From: Apostichopus japonicus
Lineage: Eukaryota > Echinodermata > Holothuroidea > Aspidochirotida > Stichopodidae
Direction: 5' to 3'
DNA: 64,000 nucleotides
NCBI RefSeq assembly: GCF_037975245.1
Contig: NC_092581.1
Coordinates: 13,669,303 to 13,733,302 of the forward strand
Made by a program: the position numbers and the translations under genes. The notes beneath the pieces were generated by a model. The model was not told where the DNA came from, did not search any database, and saw nothing but the letters and a program-made list of their open reading frames with translations. Positions 48,901 through 60,900 of the stretch are shown piece after piece. The number at the start of each line of letters is the position of its first letter. The first letter of the stretch is position 1.

Positions 48901-51900
48901 TTGTCAAGTTTAATGAATTTTTCCAAGTACACCAAACATTTGTGTCTTTCTAACTAAGTCAAGGCTTCTCTTTTTCCCTTTTTCAATAAGTTATCAATAA
49001 ACTCCTGAATAAGTTTTTTCTTTAGAAACATGAAAAGCAATTGAGATTTTTTTTCTTCTTCCCCACAATGAGTAGCTGTGACCAGAGTTATGAACTTTTA
49101 ACTTTCCAGCAAAGATCTTAATTCTCTGGCTTTTCTACCAAACAGGCAAGGCAGAAGGAGTTCAATATTCATGGAACAAGGTATCAGAACCTGAACAGTT
49201 TGGCACGAGAGGTGATGTCTCACGAATCGACGCTGTCCAGATCCACTCAGCGAGACCTGAAGAGCATCAGGCAAGGCTGGGAAGAATCCAGACAGAATCT
49301 AGAAGATCGAGAGATCGAGCTCGTGGCCGCCCTGGAGAGCGCCCCCTATCAGCACTTTCAAGAGGGTCTCCAAGCACTCATGGGCTGGCTGGAGAAAGTT
49401 GGCATCGTGCTCAAATCTCAGGAATTCTTTGTCACCGAACTCGAGCAACTTGAGAGTCAGCTCGACGAATTCAAGGTATTCTTTTGGTCTTCACATTCGC
49501 CAGAACTTCGCCATAGGTTTACAAACTGTTTGCTCTGTGGCAGACTTTTACCTTGTATGTTTTAGGGATTTTGTGTCTGTATTTGTTTAATCCATTTATT
49601 TTTGTTGGCTGAAAGCCAGTGGGATGAATTTAACCGGGCCGACGGAAACTAATAGGTAATTGAAACATCCAGTATCCCTCTGGCAAAGCAGGGGCTTTGA
49701 GTTTCTTAAAACCTTCCTCAACGAAACAATTTGTCACCGAAATTCAGATTGATGAAGACTTTCTGGCTGTCTTGTGGGACTAAGAGACCTAACATGGTTC
49801 ATTTAGTAGTAGGGATCACTTCTATTAACTCCTGCAATGAAAGATACTTGATGCTTGTCACGGAACAAGGTATCATCAGAATCTGAACAGTTTGGCACGT
49901 GAGGTCTAGTGATGTCTAATGAATCTACGCTGAATATATCATAAATCAGTATCACATACTATTCTTCAAAGTGATAGTAACCTGGCATAAGCAGGCAATG
50001 TCAAGCATTAATGTGCATATTTAATCCCCGCTCCTCCCCCCCCCCCTACCGCATCATTCTCTCAGTCCTTTCTTACACCTTTATCCACTCTTCACCACCG
50101 CTTTATCCTGTCATATCATCTCTTCCCAATTTCCTCCAATATTTCAATTTTCTAGCCCTTTTTATGCTGTAAACATTCATATTATTTCAAAAAAGTAGCA
50201 TAAACTATCTTAGTCGGACATAGTTTCCCTACTTGACACTAAAAAAGGTCTATAAAAAGAAGGCATAACACTTTTACAAGAAATATATATTTAACAAATC
50301 ATTTGGCTACAAACTCCTTGTACAGAAACTACAAACGGACATCAAGGCTCAAGAGAGGAATTATTCTTACATCGGACAGAGAGGTAAGGATTTGATGGTC
50401 AAAACGCCCAACAAATCCGACGCCATCCAGAATGATTTGGACAAGCTGCACCGTACCTGGAATAATGTGACCAGGTCAGCAGAAGAAAATGAGGATAAGG
50501 TCAAGACTGCGGTCAAAGAGTTAACAGCATGGCAGGTGAGTAGAGGGGATGCGCGTGTCGTTATCTCTTGCGGCCTCCTCGTTTATGAGAAAGTCACAAA
50601 GGTTTTCGTCGTGTCTGGGAAATCTCAAAGTATAATTTAGTGACAGTTAAAAGCCTTCAATTGCATGAGAAAGATATTACTGAATTCGTACTTGAACTTA
50701 GACAACAATAAATAAAAGAATCAGTGGAAAAAAAATGGAGAAGTAAGGATAGAGGGCAGCATGTAACAATTGTACACGATGCACTTATTTTGGATAGTTG
50801 TTGAAGAAGCATTACTGAGTAACTATTAAAAGTAACTTTTAAAGAATAGTCCATAGTGTATATTTATATATATATAATGTACATCGCATACAGGAAATGA
50901 AAACTACTCTGTCTCGTAAGTGGTCAACTTGGCCTACAAAGTCGTTTTGGATGTTTTAATTTCTTTTACTCGCTGCCTTAGTTACACTCTCATCATTCTT
51001 TACGTTCACGTTACAGGAGGAATTGAGCTCCTTGAAGACTTGGATGACTCAAGTGGATCATTTCTTGAACGTCGAAGAAGCTGCTATCGGAGAGCAGCAG
51101 CTATTACTGGTTCAACTTGAACAATGCGAGGTGAAGGATTAAATAATTTATTTAAGTAAAGTTTAATAAATATGAGTGCAATGCCCATCTACTGGGAAAT
51201 AATAAACAAATTTGAAAAGAGCAAAGAAGTCTTGACAAGAACAGTAATCAAACCAGTGACATCAGGATTACAAGTCCTGTCTTCTAAGAACTGAGCTTAC
51301 CAGTCCTTAGTTGTCGGCTATCTCTAAATAGCCATTTCCTTGTTGTTGTTTTTTGGGTAGGGGAAGTTGGGGGGGGGTGGGGAAGGAGAGTGGCATTTCG
51401 GCCAAAAGCCTCAGTACCTTGCATTTTGTGTAACCAGGGGTCGCACCTCAATTTTATTTAACACTTCCCAGAAGGGGGTATGAAAGAGATTGTTAGAGAA
51501 AATTTCAAATCTAGTTCAATTTCTGAATATGGAAGGATATGTTACTCATGTCTAGGAACCTATAGAAAGAAAAAAGAAAAAGTATCTTGCAAACTGAAAA
51601 AAAACACGAAAATACTGGAAAGCTTTCATTTCTCTAAAGTATTCTTAACCACAGAAATAGTTTTAGACAGCAAACAAATTCAGCACTTCTGTGAGAAACT
51701 GAGAAGTCTCTGGTTTTGCAAGTTTGCCACTTAAGCCGAGAATTTTGTAGTCTGGTTGGATGAAAGAGAGGACACTCCCTTGCAGGAGAGGGAATGGGGG
51801 AAGGGTAGGGAAAGAAAACCAATATTTGGATTGACTTTGTGAATGTCATCTCCATCGTACATTGCAAAAGACAGGTCTACCTTCTCGAAGTCTTCAGTCC

Positions 51901-54900
51901 GGTCCTCATCGCCATGGAAACTGACGTCTGTATAATGAATTTATGTTTGTGAAAGTGGATCATGTTTTGAATCCTGCAGAGGCACTTGTTATTTAGTTTC
52001 AAGCTATTAGTAGTTCATCTAGACAAACGTGAGGGGATTGCTAAGTAATTTAAGGGGCAGATGAAACGAACGGTCAAAGAAGTAAATGAGGTACCCGGTG
52101 GGATGGATTTCTTAGGAATTTCAGAGAAATACAGTATGTGCGAGGGGACCGATTCTATTATGAAAGAACTCCTCATGGATCAAGTGAAAACTTGAGAAAG
52201 TCATATTTGACAGGTGATATTTGGTTTGGATTTAAAAACAATGTTAGGTAAAGTGTACTCAATGGGGCTCTGCAGCCATACCCAAAATCAACAGAGGGCG
52301 GTGTGTTATCGGTGCCCGTCTAGTTTCGCGAAATGTGACAGTCGATCTCTTCGAGTAAATGCAATTTCAAAGACATTTTTTAGACATATTTTAGTAGTTT
52401 CAAGTCAAAGCTAACAGTTTTTTAAAGCACCTTAAATTGTGTTTTCTGAAGCATGTTCTTTGTTATGCAAAGCTGCACAAGTAAGTGAACCTATGAACTA
52501 ATATGTGTGCATCAGTAAGTAAATTCACCTGGCATACTAGCAGCTTGGGAGCGCTTTCATGTGATCATGTTACTTTGATTCAGAGTTTTTTAAACAGTAC
52601 AGATCACACACATTTGAACCGATATGACGATGATGTATGAAGGAATATCGAGAATTAAACTAAAGACTGAAACTTTACAAAAATGGTGAAGCTATGGCAA
52701 TGGCAGTGTATATGAAGGAGGAGAAGAGAGAAGATTTTCTTCCTGCCCCCCCCCCCATCCACCCACCAGAAAATTAGAATTTTTGTCTTGACATTATGTT
52801 TTTCTCCTTAGATCAATGGGATCACATATAAACAGCAGAGGGATAATTAATGTAAACTATGACACAATTGATTTTGAGAAATAACAGGCTTTGTTGACAC
52901 TTAACCACAAGCCCTATTTTTTTTTTCTTCTTTTTTTTTCTCTTCAAGTTTGTGGATTCTGTAGGGTTAAAGTTTTTGTTGACTTTTCCTGTTTGAATGG
53001 TGTCAGCTTGTTTGTTTTTCATATCTAGTACAGGATATGAATCAGTTGGGGTTCACTTAGTCAACTGTAAATCGTAGAGTGCACTTCCCAAACATTGTAT
53101 AGTAGTGTACTTGGCAAAGTAAGAGCATAATAAATGTCTGGTATTCATGTTATACTGAACTGGAAACCTTCATCTAAAAGCAGTTTGCTCATCTAGCAAA
53201 ATTATGTCAAGTTTTTGTATAATCCAGCTGTTCATGGCACATTTAAATAGACCTGTATCTTGATGACATTTATTGAGAATATTCTATTTGAAAGTGATAA
53301 GGAGCAAAGAAGGTTGGAACCTTCTCAAAGTGATAGCATTAGCATTGACGCCAATTCCTTTTTGATAACCATTACAGCTCACCGTTAAAAGTTAATCCAG
53401 TTCCTGTAGTGGAAGTCGCTAAAAGATCAATATTTCTTACGATTTTTGGATTTGAGCCATTCTTAGGAAGTTTTTGAACTTTTTTGAAATAAACGTCCTA
53501 TGCAGAACAACCCTAAGAGGTATCGTTTTAATTAGGAGCGAGTTTTGTATATATGAGCAACGTCTGATGCCAGTTGGTCGTTTCTGAGCACACCTGGTTT
53601 TGTTTCTTCCACCCGATAGAACTTGGAACACGACATCAAAACTCTGCAAACCAACATGGATAATCTGATAGAGACGGGGGAGCAGCTGATCAAAGAGAGC
53701 ACTCCCTTGTTTGCGGGCTACCTGGAGGAGGAACTACGAGAGATTAAAGAGAACTGGGAGGATATCAAGGTCCTCGCCAAGAAACAGGAAGCTGCCGTCC
53801 AAGATGCCCAGGAGAAGACAAATAAGTATCAGACGGAATCGAAGGAATTCACAGAGTATCTGGAGGAAATGGCGAAGGATTTTGGGAAGGATTTCCAAGT
53901 AGAATCGGAGGAGGAGATACAGATAGAACTGAAGAGAATACAGGTAGGTTTATATACCACTTTTCATTGTTATAGTTGGGTTTGATTTCGTGTTTTGCAG
54001 TTTTTTATTGTCCAAAAATTAAATAATAATTAAGCATTGGGAAAGGGTTAGCCCAGAGGAAAGGGTTAATTTTATTAATAACTCTTTTTGTTGTGTGCTG
54101 GTTAAAATATTTCTCTAAAAGAATGGTGTCTGTTGGTAAAACCGTGACCTAGAAAGAAGGAAATATTGACCAACTAAAGCATGTTTGAAATGTGAATTTC
54201 AATGCTTAATCTGTAACAATAATTAAGAATTGGGAAGAGGTAGGCCCAGAGAAGAGGGTTAATTATAATAATTTTTTTTTTTTTTTTCACAGACTGGTTA
54301 AAATATTTCTCAAATAGAAATTTACCTGTTGGTAAAACCCTGACCCTGTTTTTTGTTGTTGTATAAATGGATATAATTTAATGTTTGTCTTACTAGATTT
54401 CAAATGGATTTTAAAAAGCATATAATAGAAAAATTTTCTTCACCATGTATGTGTGAGGATGCATATCAGTTGGTTTCTAAAATTTTGTCCAGAAGTGTAT
54501 TTTAACTACTTGCAATTGTTTTTTTTCTAATAATTTTACTTCTGAACAAATTTCTCGAGTTAAAAACGAAGAAGAAAGATAACTCAGTACCGTTTAACAC
54601 TTCAGAATGCCTTGCAAGAGTTGGATGGAAAGAAGTCATCTTTGGATAGCATCCAGGAAGCTGCCAACGTCATCACAGAGAAATCGTCGGCCACCCTGAC
54701 GGAAAAGATTATCAAGGATATTGAAGACGGAAGACAGAGGTGGCAGACTATGATTGATAACTTAAAAGCCAGGGAAAAGGTAAGAGCTAGGGCAGCAGGG
54801 TTTACTCTTAGTGGAATGGAGTGGTCTGTGTTGTCGCTATTACTTTAAAGGTATTGAAGACTCGCCCCAAACCGTGTGCGGCCATCTGAAAAAGTTAACC

Positions 54901-57900
54901 TTCTGTTGCTTGCAAGTGACGTTTTGTTCGTGTCGCTACAAAATGCAGACAGTAATGAAACGTGATACCTTGTTATCTTTAGCTGGACCTGAGATGTCCA
55001 TCGCTGTATCGTTTATACACAGTGCTGTGGGTATCGACTGCAGCTGTATGTACTGACTGTACTGTAGTGTCTAATTACCGACGGTAGCCAGCTGTGTGTG
55101 TATTTTCTGGGATCGATGGTGGTGTCTAACACTTCTGTTACACCTCATACGAAACTAGGTCAGATTACCGGCATTAGACATTTCCTTTAAAGCGACATAC
55201 TACATTTGGACCAGGGTTGGTTGAAAAAAGCTCTCTGAATGTTCCCATGAGCATACTTGCTTAGTAGTTTCATATCTCCTACTGTTGTGTATGAAGCGGA
55301 CAGGCTGAGCACTCCTGATACATAAGGGTACTGTACAATGGAAAGAAAAGTCAGGCATTTCTGTTGACTACTTCCCCATGCCCCCCTCAAAAGAGGTCTG
55401 TGTATTTCCTGTAAACCTGTTTCAGGTGGTTCACAAGATGTTTCAGCCCTGATTTGGACCAAGTACACAAAAGTCAAACATGAAATTCTGATTTTGCTTG
55501 CTGCCAGAGATCTGTCAAATTGCTAGACTACAGTCAATAAATACTGCTAGAGAGAGAAATGTTTATAGGTTCATTTTATGAAATTGTACACTAAAAAGTA
55601 GACTGAAATTTTATACAAATTTTGAAAGAGCAGCTAGAAATATGATATAATGACTACCACTAATGTAGGCCTGGATAGCTTTATCGGTATTACGGTATTC
55701 CACAGGACTGGTTATGCCAAGGTCAATGGTTCAAGTCCCATTCTATCCAATAATTACTCCTTTTTTTTAAAAGTTCTATTTAAGTGAAAACAGAGTTTTT
55801 ACTCTATGAAAACAGCCCCCGTGACTATCCATCACTTTTGTATATAGGTCAGGAATATGATTGCCCGTGTTTAAAAGGTAACATTTGATAGTGAATGAAA
55901 CTAAGATGGATCTCTTAGTCTTGAGGCGAACATGCCGGCAAACTTGAAGGCCATGCACGTTACAATTTTAATTGAGAAGGACCTCTTGAAGAAGTACTCA
56001 AACGTTGATGAATTTTCCTCTGTGTTCTCGGTCTGGATGTGAAGATTGAGAACGAACGCCTACGGGGTCTTGTGAAGATTGAGTGGACAAATAAATTCAG
56101 ATCTGCTCAGTAAAATTACGTCAAAGTGTCCTTGTCTTTCTTTCTCTGGATAAAGCGAAAAGAGGTTCGAAGAGGGATTGTTTTAAATGATACTATGTGG
56201 TTGCTTAAGATTAGGACAGAATTTTTAATATTGAAAGGTACAAGTTGCCATTTCAAAGACAAGGTAGCACTTTATAGTTTTATTTTCACTTATTACAATA
56301 TGAACCCTGTTTTAAATAAAATTTACTGATAAAAAACTCTGCACAACCTCTACAGAGAGTTGTCTTCTGACCTGACAAAGGTGCAATTAGCTGTTAATGT
56401 TCACCGGTTAAATGACAGTAAATATCTTCAGCCCTTATTCTTAGATAAAAAGAAGGCTAGGCTAGTTACATCTGCTGTGACAGTGTGTTAGGTTTGGCTT
56501 GTTATACTAGCTGTAAAAAGGGTAACTCACACTTTTAGAACATTTCATACATCTGTTGTGACATTGATAAACAAACTAACAATTTGCAAAATGTACTTTG
56601 CTGGATAGAAAATTTAAAATCTACTTTTTCCATACAAAAGAAGTCATTTAAATTGATAGTCCCAATGGCAAAAGGGCAAATCTTTATACATTGGTTTTTT
56701 TCCCTTTTCCTAGTTTTATATTTATTTTTTATTTTTTATTTTTAACCAGGCATGACATTGTTTATATCAGTTCTCTCTTTACGCATTTCCTTCTCCTTTG
56801 TTTTTCAGAGTCTGAATGAAGGATCGGCCAATTGGACAAAGTTCCTGTCCCTCCTGCAAGAGGAAATGACCTGGATGTCCGAATTTGAAAAGGAATTGAG
56901 CAATCCATCAACCAGCCTGGACGCAGAAGAACTCTCCGAGGAAATTGACGTACGTTCAAGTAACATGCTTCACACTTCTAGATTTTTGCAAAGTTTTGTT
57001 CCGTCTGATATTTTAACTTTTAACTTTTAATTGAGAATTTTTTAAATTAAATCTAACTCGATTGTTTAGACCCTCTACTTGACATATCTCATGATCAACA
57101 GGTTTTGGGGCAAATTTGAGAGGGAGGATGGAAATGATAATTTCATGGTCGATAGTTTACAGAAATAACTTGAGGGCTATTTTACTGGCTGAATGTATGT
57201 TGTTTCTTTTCATGGAATTTCATGGAATACAAGGAATTTATTCCTTTTTTGTATTAAAAATGACAGGTTTTAGAATCTAGCAGCCAGAAACACACAGTAG
57301 ATAGAAAGAAGAAGATCAAGGAACTAGCAGAAACTCTTGTTGCTGCAATGGTCATGTCAGGAAGAGTGGAGAAAGATTCCAAAGCGTTCTTTGACAAGAT
57401 TGACGATATCACTACAAAGGTGAGATATTCCTTGTGAGATGAGATTCCCTCATATTGTTTGTGACATTTTTCACTTAAAGCTCTTACTTTCAAAGTCTAG
57501 ATATTTCTTATTGAGATATAATGAGATAACTGTTTGAGAAAGGATCTCTGTTTGTTATAGACATTTTCACTTCATGCCACCATTTTGATTGCTTCTTAGT
57601 TGGCAAAGCATTTAATTTTCATTTATAGGTAAATTGTCTGCACTCTGCGTTTGATTCTCTTTGTTTGAATTGCTTATTTTGCAGCAGATGTTTTAGTTCA
57701 AGAACCTTGAGATAGTTACTTCAGAATTTTTTTTTTTGGGGGGGGGCGGCTATTCTTAGCAGGAATTTTTGTTTCTTAAACAGACAAGATATTTTCTTTG
57801 GTTATTGTCTTAACTAGAAGCCTTATACAATCAGAAGCCTTTTAACTTCCTTATTTTCAACATGAAGCACTTTTTTATCAGTCAAAAGTGACCATCTGCT

Positions 57901-60900
57901 CATGAATTTTTGCATAAATTAAGGTTATTTTTAAAAGAAGAAAGCACCATTACTCTTATAAAGTATGAGGAGTTAAGACGTTCCTTGAATTATTGTACAA
58001 TGCTATGTGAAAGATCATTTGAATATTTCTTTGTTTTTGTATCTTACTCCGCATGAAAGCTTATAAGTAATGTCTTCTTCTTGGTGATATTTGTTAATGC
58101 AACCGCAAACAATAAACTGATGGAGGAAAAGAAAAAAAAAAATGTCTAGCTTTAAAAATCCTTTCTTAAGTAGCAAGAGATCAGTAAACTTTCATTTACA
58201 ACTGTGGTCTCCTTAGCAACAAACACTTCAGAAAAGTATCATCTCATTGTTAACATTAGATCTCTTACATAGTTATTATTACATCCTTTATTATCCTATA
58301 AGACAACACAACAGTGAGCAGATCTGGAAGCCCTGCAGGAAGTTGATGCCAAAAAGTAGTAGAGTCTTAACAAACATGAAGATGTGTAGGTTTGTGCAAA
58401 TGTTTTTTTGATACCATGGCAACGGCACGATTTGGACATCGTTGTGAATAGTTCAGCTCAATGTTGAATACTTCATGAACACAGAGTTGAAAAAAAAATG
58501 GCTAAGAGTGTTATCATCATTTCAAGAGATGTAGTTTCGATGTTCTGTTTTTTCCTCAGGCCAAGGCCAGACAGGAGACCCTGGAGCAGAACGTACAACT
58601 CCTTCAGTCTCTTGAGAAGGACATGCTCTCGTTACAGAACTGGATCTCTGCCACTGAACGATCTCTGAACAATCGGCTGTCCAACAGAATATCAGCTGCT
58701 GACCTGCCAGATGAATATGAGGTAAAACTATTTCTCCTTGCTGTGTTATATCTGTCTGTCTGTCTATCTTTCTGTCCATCTATCTATCTGTCCATATGTC
58801 TGTCTATCTATCTATCTGTCCATATGTCTGCCTATCTGTCTGTCCATCTATCTATCTGTCCATATGTCTGTCTTTCTGTTAATCTGTCTGTCCATCTACC
58901 TATCTGTCCATATGTCTGTCTGTCTATCTGTATGTATGTCTGTCTATCTGTCTATCCATCTGTCTATCTGTCCTGTCTATCTGTCTGCGTTGTCTGCTTG
59001 TTATATATCTGTCTTTCCAACCGTCTGTCTGTCTGTATTATTTTGTATTTTATTGGTTGATGTCTTGTTTGTCAACATCATCTGTTCAACAGATTATCTC
59101 CAGTAGATCTCTCAGACAAGAATGAGGATAAAAATAAGTCTGTCTGTCTACCTGCCTGCCTGCCTGTCTATATTACTGTCTATCTGTCTGTTATGTTAAT
59201 AGTTGATCTTGGTAGAATTGTATAACATTCAAGTGGATGTCGATTCTTCAAAGTACGCATCCTATTTAGGGATGCACCGGATATCCGGTCCGGCCGGACT
59301 ATCCGGTCGGATAGTGAGCAATTATCCGGTTCCGGTTCCGGCCGGATATTTTTCAAAATCCGGCCGGATCTTTTTCAAAATCTGGCCTGAATTATTCCTG
59401 AAAAAGGTGTTGGTATTAACTTAAATCAATGTAAACTATTTCCAAAAATGAATAAAAACATTCAAAGTAAGGAAAAATTAGGTTTAACATGTTTAATTTA
59501 ATTTTCTCAATGGTCTGACCCACTGTTTCTAAAGATCAACCAAAATAATACAACTACTGTAATAATATGAAGCTACAACAAATACAGTTTGCAGTGAAAT
59601 CATTTCTTGCAGCCTTCATCAGTTTAATATTGTGCAGTTAAAATAGACCATTTATATACTTACAGTATCAGTCAAAATACTGTTCCATTGAATCTTTACT
59701 TTCCCATTATTGTTGGCATTCATGTTTTCTCTGAATTTTCATGTGTGAAACAATCTCTTATATGGTTAAATACGTCTTTTTTTTTTTAATTCCACGAAAC
59801 CACTTCATCTTAAAGTTCATTCTTAAACCTTAGAATAACTTTAATTCTCATAAAAAAGATTAACTCCAGAGCTGACAATGAAAACAATTTCAAAAGTAAC
59901 CTTTCTACAGTTATCACATACAGAGACAATTATCTTCATAGGTAGTATGCAGTATTTTTCCAGCAAACAAATTTACATCATGTATCAAGCTTGTCAACAA
60001 TTATATTGTAGTTATTTTATTAAAGATTATAGATTACACCACTTCAAGTCATATTTAATCTCATAAATGGGGTCTTAAATTTCACCTTCTTTATAATATG
60101 CGTATACCTCACCTAAGATTTGCTCCTTGTTTCATACTTCTACTTCTTATTAACGATTTCCTTTTGTAAAATGAAAAAAATCCGGTTCCGGCCGGATTTT
60201 ATCTGGCCGGATTTCATGTACTATCCGGCAAAATCCGGTTCTGGCCGGATCCAAAAATTTGGATCCGGTGCATCCCTAATCCTATTGGGATAGGCTCTCT
60301 TCTTTTTCAAACCTTTTCTCATTATTCCAGTAGCCCACTCTGTGTATGTGTACAGAATAAGTGACCCATTCAGTGTTTTGATTCGGTAATTAAACACTTA
60401 GAAAACTTGTCAAATCGGTACATGTTACTGAGGGAGTAAAAAGATTCTCTGTAATTCTTGTAAGAATAGTAACAACGCCATCTGGCTTCAAACGTGTAGG
60501 GTGCACCCTCATTCCATTTCTGCCAAATGTTAATTAGGCATTACCTTGTCATGAGTTTTAAGTGCAGTGTGTTAGAGCTCCCTCTATAATGAAAGCTACA
60601 TTTTTTGCACAATCTTTGCCCAATTTTTGGCCTATTTGTACGAAGTTCATAAAACAATCCTGTGTATGGTATTTCTAATACTCTTTCAGTACAGTGGTCC
60701 TGAAGGGACATGTGAAGTGTACAATTAATGTGCTACAATAAAATGACAGCACAACCAATTTGGGTATCTTTGCCAAAATCGTCAAATCTCAGCTATTTTT
60801 CCATCTTGAAAAACATTGTCAAAATGTCAAGTTGCTGTGTCACACATAATTGGATAACACATCAAAAATATGACAGTAACCAATTTGTAAAATTGCACCG

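Noticed and set aside
49399-49590. Second-frame ORF over the exon at 49146 and its intron
   Set aside because: The conserved spectrin-repeat frame is the other one; this frame has no similarity.
58623-59106. Open frames rich in Leu, Ser, Cys and Tyr after the exon at 58560
   Set aside because: Beyond the donor at 58722 they translate the TCTG/TCTA array.
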